From Branchiostoma floridae (taxonomy: Eukaryota > Chordata > Leptocardii > Amphioxiformes > Branchiostomatidae), in assembly GCF_000003815.2 (NCBI RefSeq), contig NC_049997.1, positions 4,615,893 through 4,679,892 on the forward strand: a stretch of DNA of 64,000 nucleotides, in the 5' to 3' direction. Made by a program: the position numbers and the translations under genes. Positions 13,347-26,800 of this stretch are shown piece after piece. The notes beneath the pieces were generated by a model, which was not told the origin of the DNA, searched no databases, and was given only the letters and a program-made list of their open reading frames with translations. How positions within the stretch are numbered: the first letter of the stretch is position 1; each line of letters opens with the position of its first letter.

Positions 13347-13763
13347 ATGACAGTGCTGATGACAGTCCTCTCGCCTGTGGTAGGTGCCAATGTCGCCCTG
13401 GGGAAGATAGCGTACCAGACAAGCACCCGGGCTGGGGGTGGGGCTGCCAGCCGTGCCGTAGACGGGAACACCAATACCAAGTTGTTCGCTGGTTCCTGTA
13501 CACACACTATAGGTGACCCGGGAGAGGATAACCCAACCTGGTGGGTGGATCTCGGCCAATCGTATATGGTTGATAGGTACGTAAATATACATAACACAAC
13601 ATATATATGTACATATACCAGTCATTACAGTAAGGCCCTGTTGATATGACTATTTGAATGACATCCGCGCGTGCATCAATTTTTGGTAGTTCCCCCAAGT
13701 TTTCAACCATAGGCGTAAATCGTTCAAATTCTAGCTGCATAATGAGCAAATTTATGCTGTAGG

Positions 13764-13823
<60 letters not shown>

Positions 13824-13949
13824 GTGTGTACATATTTAAATCTGCTGCATATATATATATTTAAAATCTACAGCATAAATGTGCTCATTATGCAGCTAGC
13901 ATTTGAACGATTTACGCCATGGTTGAAAACTTGGGGGGAACATTTGTTT

Positions 13950-14029
<80 letters not shown>

Positions 14030-14829
14030 GAAAACAAATGTCATTGCATGCCAACGTCAATTCCGAGGTCGAAGAGGAAGATGTGAAGGAACTAAAAATG
14101 AATAACAACTCGGTATGTTAAAACTTCCTGTCCACGTATATTTCATGATAGCCAAATGTTGTGTATTCGCATCAATTTTTGCATTGGATGTCAGTCATAT
14201 AATCAAATTAACGTGGCCTAAATATGCAAAAGAATAACTCACATACCGCAAACGCAGAGAAACCTGCATGACCAGCATTAGTAGCATATGGACGACCCAT
14301 TTCCATTTTCGGTCATACCTCAAATATTTTTTGTCTCAATTGAACCATGTACCAGTGGTCCTGTCTATAGTAGCCAATATGTCTAATGCGAACATTTTTT
14401 GAAGTCCATTGAGTGTTCGCTATAGGCAGGTTTGACTAAGTAGTCCAGTATTCGTGTGTGCGTGTGTGTACTTATGATTATTAGCATAATTTAAAATATT
14501 TTCGTTCTCCTGATTTCCATCGATAATTCAATACAAAATCCCAAGCCAAGCATAAAACTACTGAGGTCATTACTTTGTCTCCAATATCTACAGCGTGGTC
14601 ATCTTCAAACGTCAGGACTGTTGCGCTGAACGACTCAACCCCTTCAACATCCACATCGGGGATTCCGACCAGGTCAGCACGAACCCCAAGTGTGGTGGTG
14701 ACCATCGAATCGACGTGAACCAGCCGTCCATGTCGATCTCCTGTCAGGGGATGTGGGGAAGGTACTTTGCCGTCCGTCTCCCCGGATCCTCCCGAATACT
14801 GACCCTGTGTGAAGTCCAAGTATTTCCTG
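13347..14829 (+). CDS. Fucolectin/tachylectin-4/pentraxin-1 (FTP) lectin domain, exons 1-2
   Basis: Exons 13347-13576 (the domain starts about 13384) and 14594-14829, phase 2 then 1. The translation opens 'ANVALGKIAYQTST' and contains 'ASRAVDGN', 'WWVDLG', 'VVIFKRQDCC' and 'FAVRLPGSS..LTLCEVQVF', the classic order of the eel-fucolectin FTP fold (F5/8C clan). The family binds fucose through a His and two Arg; the candidates here are in the 'RQDCC.ERL' and 'CGGDHRID' segments. Four or more Cys suggest the usual disulfides. The first exon could instead begin at an acceptor at 13383 with a separate upstream signal-peptide exon. Confidence 0.8.
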
Positions 14830-17800
14830 GTAGGCCTTTTCATACATTTAGTTTATATGGTTGTGGCGTAGTGTAGAGCTGTCACGAAGTGAGCAGGTGT
14901 TGACCACGGTATGTTGATTTAAACGGTGTCAAATGCACAGTTGATAGTAAAATGGTATGATTATCAATTGTCATCATCATATAGCCAGGAGTATGCGGAG
15001 TGAGACCGCGTGGCGTAATCGGCAGCGCGTTCAGCTCAGGCCCAAGAGGTCCTGATCATGGGTTTGAATCCTTCTGTGCCACCTATCTTGTGCCATTGGG
15101 AAAGGCACTTTACACGACTTTCCTCACTTGACTCAGATGTAAATGAGTATCTAGCTGCGGCTTGTGGCAGTGACAGGCCTTTGTAGCTGAGACTGGCCTT
15201 AGCGGCAAGAAACTGTTATTATAGTGTTAAATGACGAAAAAATTATTTCTTGAACATTTGGCAGCAACATGTACGTAAAGTTGAACATGCAGACTTAAGT
15301 CATGCCTCCGGAATTCATGTTTCATTTACATAATTTATATATGAGAAAATGCTACAATAGTTTTCTTTACTACGACGTTCATACCTTGGACATATTGTTA
15401 TCGAGGAGATGATCAACTGATGTCTTTTATACAAATGATGACCCCATTTGTATAATCAATGAGAAACATTTATAATAGATCACTTGTAACAAGAGATCGC
15501 CTTTCGTGTTAACAGCAATGCCGTACAAACATCCAAAAGACTACGGTGTTGATGCATGATGCAGTGAATGCAGTCAAAATTGTTTCTGTATGTGTTTCAG
15601 AAACGGACCCTCCACTGTCTCTCACGTGCTCAACAGCAACGTATACTTCAATCACCATCAGCTGGATAAAGCCGAGTGCGCCCCTTAGCGGATACAGAGT
15701 AAACTACACTCTCGTTAGTGACAGTCCTTCCAACGTGACGACAACAGAATTTGGTCCTGAACATGAGGAACATGTCCTCCAAGATGCCATAGCTGACCGG
15801 AATTACAGCGTGACTCTCGTCGCTGTTGGGATGTATAAGGACAGCGTGCCTGTTGGGGTCACCTGTCTTACATGTGAGCTCTATTGCAGTAACTTATTTA
15901 TCATCCTGTCAGATTGTACTTTACAGATATATGCTTGAATTCTTAATGTCGCTATCTTGTATAGCATTTTTACATGTGCTGTCCCTTTATCTGATAGTGA
16001 CGCCCCCACCTGAGGAGTTTCAGGTGACATACGTCACAGAAACGTCCGTTACAGTTTCGTGGCAGAAGAGGGTCAACTCTTTCGCTCGGCACCACAAGGT
16101 GTGGATAAGGCGCAGTGACTTTGCTGAGAGTCTGTTCACACGGTTCGTACCAACCGTTCAGACTGACCTGACGTTCAAATACCTAACACCTGGCACAGAG
16201 TATGTGATATCGGCCTCAAGCATCAACAGGCAAAACGAGGGTCCAGCCGTGAACCTTACTATGGAAACAAGTAAGAAAGCGTATTCCAATGTATACTATG
16301 GCCAAGACACCGTGGATTATCTTATGCAGCTGCCCCTAAATGCATTTGGACTGTATTTTCTTGTGAAATATTTTAAGACTTTTGTTTCAATGAATCATTA
16401 TGCTACCCTGGGAAAACGCAGACTCCTAACGAGGCACGCAAAGTTTACCGATCCCTACAACACGCACGCACGGGACACCCGCCGCCTAACACCCGCCGGC
16501 CCTCGAACCAGCTGGCCCCTACTAACACGAGCCTCTTTCGGAGTCTGGCTACGCCATGCATCCGGCCCGTCACACCAGTGCCATGATTTATGGCCCCACC
16601 GCGCAGCATGCCGTCCCCGCTCGCAGCGTAATTGGGTACAGCTAATTTCCGCGTGACACGATCTGACCAACCACATTCCTCCTACTACGTCATGAAATAA
16701 ATATTCCCTAGTTCACGTAAAATCAAAACAATCTACACGTGATTATTTAGCAAGGAATCGTGCCTCACGCCTACTCGAATGTGTTATGCCAGCTACTGTA
16801 GAGTTCTACCCCGCCGCATTTCTCTGGCGATCTAAAAGTTAATTTTGACATATACAGTGCTGTCTCCAGGACCTGTCCCGCCGCTGGACGGAAATTTAAC
16901 TGCAAATGCGCCATCATTATCTTCCGCAGAACTCACAAAATCCAAGGAGGTCCTTGCAAAATCGTATTCATGACACCAGAAGCCTTTCGAAGAGATCGAA
17001 AAATTCCTACTGCGGTCACCGTGTGCGTGCACATGTACCGCGCCCGTGCGATTAATCAAACTCCGAACCCTACAGCTCACACAGCTGCGATCTAATACAC
17101 GGAACAAATTCTTCACACATATATTAGAGTAGACTGCCGCAATCCGAAAACCCATCCGGTCGTCACAGACTAAGACAGATTTAAAAATGGCCGATTTTAC
17201 GAAGATTTTTCAATAGATATATATTGATGTGGCCGCCCATTGGAAAAGTACCTACGAGCGTCATGGACAGGTTCCCATTCAACGTGGCCGCGTTGGACAG
17301 GTGGAAGTCTTGGAAAGGTCGCTAATTATTTGCGTTTAGTTTCGGAACCAGGAAAAAGTGACCGTTTGGGCCAGACTGAAATATTCATCGAGCTAATTTT
17401 CTTGGGGTTGACCGTTGACGTCTTCATTTGAGCCAGTGGAACGCAAATTTACCTACAACTACTATAAAAACGGTGTTCCTTGACTCACGACACAGGTACA
17501 TTGTAGTTTCATGTATCGCTGTTCGAACTGTCAATACTCTTGCTGGTTCATCTTACAGCATTGGTTCAGAAATCTTTTTCTGACATCATGTTTGAAGCAG
17601 GATATAGGATAAGTCTTTTTACACAACCAGCTGGTACTTACATTGCTTACTTTTCGACGTCTCTCAAACACCTATGTCAGAGCTTCTAACTGGAGTTCTG
17701 CTTCTCACCGCTATATGTGTCGATTCAAGAGGAGGAATTGTGAAAAGGCTTGACATGCCAAGACGGCAATGTTTCCAATGTAACGCCTGGTCCTTTGCTA

Positions 17801-20800
17801 TAACTACATCAGAAAACCTTATTCGGTGGTAGCAAAGTACCAGACGTAATCACACCATATACACCTCGGGGCGGGTCATCATTTACCCTTAATTATTACA
17901 TAGATTATAACCAAAGCTACCGCGAAAAACGTGCATCTTCGCGCAACTGAGTGCAGACAACATACCAAACAAGACAAGAGATACATAGAAAAAACTGCTA
18001 TGATTGAATGTTGTCATTAATTATGCAAATTTGCTCCTATTTTGCATAATTAGTATTTCATCTTGTACAACATTGTCTGAGGTACCTACATACCATGAAA
18101 ATCCGTTGTTCCCTTCTTGAGTTATCGTCTCCAGAACTTTTTGACAAAAATGCCCCTGCTATCCCAAAACTAGACGCTAGGGGGCCAAAACTTATGTCAT
18201 TTCTTTCTGAGCACAAGAGCTATCTAATACTCAAAAATCGTGACCATAGCATGTTCAGAACACCAAAATAGCAAAACCGGAAGTTGCGCTGCAGTACCAA
18301 GGGAAGCCGCTAGGGGGCCCAAAATCTAATCATTTTCAGCTTTTATCACACCCTACCAACACATCAAGTATCAAACCAATCCACTCAGCCGTTCTTGAGT
18401 TATCTTGTTTACACACACACACACACACATACACAGACACACAGACACACAGACAAACACAGGGCAAAATATAACCTCCATGACATTTCATGGTGGTAAC
18501 TACATACGAATGCGGCATACGGAACATAGAGGTAGGTGCTATGTTCCGTGCGAACACTCAAGACAGGTGCTAACACTCAAGACAGGTCGATTACAATACT
18601 CTGTCGACGTAGGTTACCCTCCAGTCACAGAGTAATTAGATCGACAACGATGGACATAAAAAAACAAGATTGCAAATTTTCAAAATGGGCACCATAAACG
18701 TTGTGACAAGAATTGATGTGACAAAATATGGCACCACAGCCAACAGGGTATTCATTTGGTTATGAAAATGTGGATGGGCATAGCTATAGTGCCACACCAC
18801 GGCTTCAGTCTCCAAGGTCATATTTGTGCTCAAAGCCCCATTTTACATTGACATGAACTCTATGTCCACATGAACTTTTATATTGACCGGCTGATTTTTT
18901 TCTCTAAATCACTTTTGTAAAACACAGACACCCATTGATATGACGTAACGTATCAATTGATTCCATAGTTGCATTTTGCACCAACTGGTGTATTGATACA
19001 CAAACAAGTGTATTTTTTTCTCTCTCTAAACGGAGGTAGTCAGATATACCGTAGGTATGGTAAGAAGTGAAAAATAGTTATCTTATTTCGGGTAGCGTAT
19101 GTTTGTTTGTTTGTTGAAGACCAGCTGATACCTGGACCTGATCCTCTGGACCTGAACCGGACCTGAACATGAATTTTCTGTACCGATACCCACCCCTAAT
19201 TTAGACTATATAGCGGTAAATGAGTGTAGTGGTTTTAGAATCTCTTTGAATTATATTGAAAGTATTAAGGGGAAACAGACTGCGTTGTTGGTGAATGCAG
19301 TCAAAACTGTCTCCGTATGTGTTTCAGAAACGGACCCTCCACTGTCCCTCACGTGCTCAACAGCAACTTCTACTTCAATCACCATCAGCTGGATAAAGCC
19401 GAGTGCGCCCCTTAGCGGATACAGAGTAAACTACACTCTCGTTAGTGACAGTCCTTCTGAAGTGACGACAACAGAATTTGGTCCTGAACATGAGGAACAC
19501 GTCCTCCGAGATGCCATAGCTGACCGGAATTACAGCGTGACTCTCGTGGCTGTTGGGATGTATAAGGACAGCGTGCCTGTCGGCGTCACCTGTCTTACAT
19601 GTGAGCTTTATTACAGTAATCTATTTATCTTGGTGACCAAGGACTGTGTTGTATAGATACAGGCTTTAATTCTTAATGTAGTTTTCTTGTATAGCCTTTT
19701 TACATGTGCTGTCCCTTTATCTGATAGTGACGCCCCCACCTGAGGACTTTCAGGTGACATACGTCACAGAAACATCCGTTACAGTTTCGTGGCAGAAGAG
19801 GATCAACTCTTTCGCTCGGCACCACAAGGTGTGGATAAGGCGCAGTGATTTTGCTGAGAGCCTGTTCACACGGTTCGTACCAACCGTTCAGACTGACATG
19901 ACGTTCAGCTACCTAACACCTGGCACAGAGTATGTGATATCAGCCACAAGTATCAACAGGAACTATGAGGGTCCAGCCGTGAACCTTACTATGGAAACAA
20001 GTAAGAAAGCGTATTTTAATGTATACTATGGCCAAGACACCGTGGATTATCACATTGAAGTTTTTCAACTGTCATACAACACAAATTATTCTCACCTCGA
20101 ATTTTCATATACAGCTATAATTTCATTACCGTGGATTATCATATACAGCTGCCCCTAAATGCATTTGGGCTGTATTTTCTTGTGAAATATTTTAGGACTT
20201 TTGTTTCAATGAACAATTATACATACGTGTATTGCAACGTCTTTTTCAGGTCTTTATAACCCATGGATGATGCAAAACGAATTCAAATACAATTCAATCT
20301 GTACAACTGATTGAAAATGGAAATTTACTTTTGCGAACGTTTTAAGTGACATCCATCACTCTTCTTCAGCATCACTAGAATAAGCTGACAGAACAGCTGA
20401 CTTCATAAACGTTTCAACACATAGATTTTAACAATGATATCTGGATGTATGCTTTATATAATGTAACCAAATAACACAATGTATCCTTAAAATAGAGAGT
20501 TCAGAAATGGGTACAGGTACATACACTGATATTTATTTTGTTTTTTTTTCTTTCAGCCTGTAATAATCGCTTCGGAATGGAATCAGGTGACATACCAGAT
20601 GAAAGTATTACTGCATCTGGCTTTAATAACATCAACCGCGCTCCCTTCCGCGCTCGGTTGAATGGTGGCTATGGCCAGTTTTGGGTACCAGGAAGGGAAA
20701 GAAACCCTTGGTTGCAGGTATAAAATAATGCTATTGATAAAACATTTCTGTTTAACCAGTTATTTTTCGACCCATGTACCAATTTTCATGGCATGACAGC

Positions 20801-23800
20801 AATTGGTGGTTAAGGCATGTCAATTTTTCATTCATGTTCATAGTCCCCACATTATATATTACTGCAAAGCCATCAAAATCATCTTTGGTGTTATACAATG
20901 TTCCTTGATAAAACAGTGATTTGTGTCGTCATACGTTTTATATATTCTTCATACATTTTACTTATATATTTTCACTCTATAGCAAAAGTTTTGTCTGTTC
21001 TCTATTGCCTTTAGGTATATTTAGGCGGAATGAATTGCGTCACGGGTACCATTATTCAAGGTAGTGGCCCGGGACATGGTGCTTGGGTGAAGTCATACAA
21101 GCTACAGTACAGTGCAGATGGGATCGGGTGGACGACATATGAAGACACTGGTGGATCCGAAAAGGTAATCTTAATTTCACAAATTCTACGTTAACTGATT
21201 CTTCCTCTGATTGTGATAGAGAGGACAGACGAAAATTCCTGCGGGCTCTTTTCGACCATGAACAGTACAACATACCTTAATTTCAACGTACCGTCCTAAG
21301 AACCGTGACCCTTTCCAGTAATGTTACAACAGCTGGATTCAAACTTATTACGACCTCTAGCTCCAGAGGCAGGGCAGCTAACCATTAAACTTCGCAGTCT
21401 CCGTTGGTTATTGAATCCACCATTGTGTTAGAAAGTAGGTTGTAGTGCTCTATATGTATAATATTTAACTGATTAATTGCCCTATTTGTTTACCTGACAG
21501 GTCTTTCCAGGCAACACGAACGCCGGTACACCTGTCACAAACCCACTGGACTATCCTGTTGACGCTCGTTATGTGCGCTTCTATCCTCAGTCTTCTAGTT
21601 ACTACACGGCCATGAGGGTTGAGATTCTAGGCTGCAGCATGGAAAGTATGCCCTTAAAAATAACCATTTAGGTTTTGTTATAGCATTAATTGTCAAGTAT
21701 CTTACAGTGCTTTTCAGTTTCACTTCTCTGCATGGGTATCACTTTAGGAAAAACACGTACATTCTTTTTATATGAATCTTTTAGTGCCTGACGTAAAAAT
21801 ATTCTATACTGTCTTCTAAAACGACTGTAAGATGTATTGGGAATGCATGTGGACTTGGCATTTTCAAAGTTTTGTTGTACACACCTTGTTAAACTACCTG
21901 TGTTCTGTGTCTCAGGTAATACAGAGAGGCTCATCTTCCCCACACCACGCCACACCGGTAACTACGCCAGGCTGCTGACTACGTTAGCTCGGGATTTGAG
22001 TAGTTACACTTTGTGTCTGCGCGTGCGAACAGACATGAGCTATGGCAGTGGAATGGCATTGGTCAGTTACGCCGTAGAAGAACACAATAACGAACTGATG
22101 GTGGCAGGTGACGGTGATGGCGGCTTTCTGGTAAGTCATAAATCTTAATATCAAACCTATGGAATGTAAATCTGACTTTCTAGTTGTAGATTTGTCTAAG
22201 ATAAGGTCACACTGTCTTGAATTTATGAATGACATTAGTCCTACCTTGTTTTTTCCAGCTTTTGTTTTAGAATGAGGAAATTTCATCCAGTATATTTTGA
22301 GAAGGGACTGCACGAGCAACCTCCATGCACATAGCTCCTCCATGGGGTTGCTCCTGCAGCCCTTTCTCGCGCGTAGAGCTCGCTCCTTGGAGCTGGAGGG
22401 CTGTACGAGCAACCTCCACAAAGCTCCTCCATGGACGTTGCTCGTACAACCCATATTGTATATTTTTGCGAATGTGACAGACGAAGATTCGCGACAATTT
22501 GTAGAAACACACACATACACAATGAGCGAGTATATCAAGTATTCTGAAGCAAAGCTTGAAATGGTCCTTACAAAAATGAAGGATTGGTTGATACATAAAC
22601 AAACATATCGATAAAGTGTTTATTGTCTGTTATCTGTCATGTGTGTTACATTTTCTTCAGAACACTTAACAGCACATCTCAGTCAATATGATATCCTTAC
22701 GTGTAAATACATGTTATATTTTCTTACTTTTCAGCTATTTGCAGATAATCAAAAGGCTACCACAGCTTACCTGACTGTTCGGGACGATCTGTGGCACTCA
22801 CTATGCGTTACCTGGCGAGGAAACAATGGTTCGTGGCAGCTCTACGCTGATGGTGAGCTCAGAGATTCAGGATCGGGGCTTGCAGTCGGCGGTAGGATAA
22901 ACAGCGGCGGCACATGGATTCTTGGACAGGACCAAGACACAGTTGGAGGAGGATTCGAGACGTCTCAAGCCTTCAGTGGAGAACTGTCGCATGTGAACCT
23001 CTGGGACCGCGTGCTGTCTCCATCTGAGATAGAGGCAGTATGGCGGACATTCTGTGAACACCATGGTAACGTGATTGACTGGACAGGCACAACAGTAGCC
23101 ATTTACGGACTGGTCAGCAAGGAGCAGCATCGCGTCTGTGGTAAGGAGAATAGCCTTCATATCCAAATGTTGTTAACAATACAAGATAATAGTTTATTGA
23201 AAAGACATTCCCAAAGGCGAATTTAATTGCAAAGCAATTAAAATAGTGGTATTATACAACGTTTAGATAAAACGTCATAAAAGACAAGGTGAGAAAATAT
23301 CGATACATAATTTAAAGTCCTAATGAATATGTACCCATATCATAACGCATAAATGGTACAAAACACGCAGAGACGTGGCCTTCCTAGTCATAATCGCTGA
23401 ATGCCATTGAGGGTTTAGTAATAATGTTAAATGTAGGTGAGAAAAGCGCAAAAGCAAATTGCGAGAATGATTTCAGGCAAAAATAAAGCCAACTTACCCA
23501 CAGCCCTAGGTAGGGTCAAAATTGGGGCATCTCATTGACATTTAGTTTAATTTTAACGCACACGATATAGCCATGACAGCTAATTGTAAACTTGTACCCC
23601 AAACCAAGCTACCGGCGACTGCACATCTCCCGTGGCCCTTGGGATGGAGAGCGGCGCCATCGCTGACGACCACATCACGGCATCCACACAGGAACCTGAG
23701 TTCGAGGCTTACGAAGGTCGTCTGAATAACGGCTGGTCGTGGATGACGTACACCGTAGACACGAACCAGTGGCTACAGATCGACCTCGGCAGTCAGAAGG

Positions 23801-26800
23801 TCCTCACCAGTATCCAAACACAAGGCCTTTGGGGGGGATATACCGTCAAGTCTTACAAACTGTTGTACTCTGACTATGGGACAGCCTGGGTGACCTACGG
23901 AGATGGACAAAACGACATGGTATGTTTTTAAAGTTGACCTAAAGGAGGTAAGCTCTTATCTTGATGAATATTAACCCTATTCAGACCGGGCTTTTTGGGT
24001 CATCGATGACGTAATATGACGTAATTATGACGTCATCAATTTGACTTTATTGGCTGAAACAGTGAAAAGTGTATTCCCAGAAAACTTGAAGGCATGCCAC
24101 AAAAATGTAACAGCAAGTGTAGATAGCTATAATTTTTATTACGACTTGTGTTACCAATAGCAATATCAATGACGCCAAAGTGACGTCATAAAACGAGGTC
24201 ATACATATCTAAGATACCAGTTGGGCTCCGCCATCTTATATCCAACACCTTGATTTTTATAAATACTTTTTTGGTGACAAATAATCGCAAAAGACAACGG
24301 AAATAGACTAAACACGTTCATTTAATTTTTTTTTTTATGAACAAATACAAAAATGTAAATGTACCAGGTAGTTGCAACTTACATGTATTAGGGATAATAC
24401 GCTAGCTATTCTTGATTTGGTCATACTGTCCGCCATCTTTGATTTTGGCCCATGACGTCATCACATTAGCATAATTTATGCATAATTGATTATGAAAAAT
24501 ATTCTAGATAACATAAGATTTTACTATGATAGTATCTTATGCCACCGCAAGATCTGCTTGGAGATGAACATCCCAGGGGTTCAGACGTTCGAACGCGGTT
24601 CGGACGGTTCCATTATTCAGCTTCCGCTGGGTCTCTCTTTTTCTTGATGGCATCAAATTATGTCAATCTTTAATAAATGCTTCATCAATAGTAAGCATTT
24701 ACACATCTTGCTAAAAGTAGTTAGCTTACCCCATATATAGTGAGTTCCCGTTTTCACAATGTACCGTTGCATTATATTATGTCATTGGACCGTTCTGAAA
24801 ATTCCGTGGTCCCGTAGGGTCACCTGTGGTCACAGAGTGGTTCGAAACTCACGTTCGACATAATTTTTGTCACAGGCCTTAATTGACCTGAGTAATGATG
24901 TATGACATCCCATAAGAACTTGAACCTTAGACAAATTGGTAGCCATTCAATGCTTTATCAATTAACATATACAAGACAACAGAAAGACACTGATATATCT
25001 TACTAAACCTCTTTAGATATTTAATGGAAACCGTGACGGCGACACCGTTGTGGAACAGAATCTGCACACTCCAGTGACGACACGATATGTCCGGATAAAC
25101 CCACAGTCTTCGCACAGCAGCTCCCGCATGCGCCTTCGAGTGGAGCTTCTTGGGTGCGATGGTGAGTACGTTCACTTTAATTGTCTTCAATAAGACCCCG
25201 CGTTGGATACACCCGATCCCTGATATCGGAAGTTAAGCAACGCGCAGTCCGGACAGTACTTGGATGGTAGTCCCCCGACCTAGGACGACCGGGTTGTTGT
25301 AGCCGGACCAAGCATGGTCATTCCGCGAAGTCGTCTTCCGGGAAGGACGTAAAACGGGGATCCCGTGCTCGAGGAGGTGCCTCGACCACGTTAAACAGCC
25401 TTATTACTCATTGGGTACCTACTGGCTTGTAAAATACACCAGATGATCATTATGGTTATTATTATTTGATAAGGCTTTGTTGTGGGAGGTGGCTCACTTG
25501 CCGATAAGTATGTCAGTCATCAGATTCTATTTTGCCCAAGGTCTCGAGCTAAAAAAAATCAAATGACCCCAAAGTTGTTACTACCAAACTAGTCAGCAAA
25601 GAATGTGGCCTTGGATACGAATGTATGGTCGTGATTTTATAATGGTAGATAAACAGGCGACAGTATAATTCCGGACGAACATATTAATTCCGGAAAACCT
25701 TAATTTATTTCAAAATAGATAAACCAGATGAACTAACATTTGTAGGTATGATATATCAAAGGATGATGAATATATAGGTTGCAATTAGATGTATCCATGA
25801 AGAAGGCCAATTCTGCAGAATTCTGCGAATTCTGCCAAAACTCTGGGACCCTGTATTCATTATCCTTTGATACATCATACCTACAAATATTGATTCATCT
25901 GGTTAATCTATTTTGAAATTATTGAACTAGTTACATGTGAACCCTAATTTTCAACACAAAAATTGGACTTACCCAAATTTTCGACTGAACACCACCAGTC
26001 TATTTTTAATGATTAAGGTTTTCCGGAATTAGAGTGTTTGTCCGAAATTATACTGTCGCCTGTTGATAGCTCTTTACGTAGAGAATAAGTAGTCTAGGTA
26101 TCGGCCCTCCATTAGCTTCTTCTATAAGCAGAAGCCAGTTTTGGTTTAGACTTTGAAAGAGAATAACTAAAGAATGGGAGACTGATTGTGATGATTTTGG
26201 TATTTAGATAGCTTAAATGATGCTTGATATATTTGGATGGTAAATATGGAAATCATATTTAATCAACATAATTGATACTGATTTTTTTAAAAACCCGTTC
26301 CATTCCGTGATAGGGCTGTTCGAACATGTAACTGAGAGAATAACATTAATAGGTAGAAATTATGCACATGAAAATGCTTCGATTATTAGACATTACATAG
26401 TGGTAAATGGCCGGAATTTGACTGAGGTTGAAGTATAAATTATGCAAATAAAACCACATTTGCATAACTAAAAAAATGCTAGCAGTCTTCTTTTATAAGA
26501 TAAGATAAGTCAGCGTCTTATATTTGCGTGTAGGAGATGATCAATGCACGAAAATTACATTATTTGTATAAAAAATGAAAAAAAATAATAATACATCGAA
26601 AGTCAAAAAGTTAAATCATTCGTCGATGGTATGGGTCTTAGAACTCTGGTTCACGTGTAAAATGTACCCGGCGCTTGCACCGGGGACCATGGCCAACTCA
26701 TCAAACAGTTAAACGCTTTCTGCACTTTCTAAAGTCAAAGTCTTTGAAAACATCGGCAGAGATTCATGAAGATGTTTGATAAATATATATTTATACATAA

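Noticed and set aside
15003-15080. Possible tRNA gene
   Set aside because: It has A- and B-box-like words but no proper cloverleaf, and it is followed by a body shared with another locus. Called a SINE instead.
16455-16676. Arg/Trp-rich open frames in the GC-rich island
   Set aside because: Both strands stay open because of high GC content. No family recognised, and the segment lies in an intron.
22267-22602. Overlapping frames on both strands in the pentraxin intron
   Set aside because: They cover a short inverted-repeat cluster; the splice phases of the flanking pentraxin exons (both phase 0) work only if this is removed as intron.
25197-25310. Possible functional 5S rRNA gene
   Set aside because: Too diverged in the 5' stem and middle region, no T-run terminator at the right place, and attached to a SINE body.
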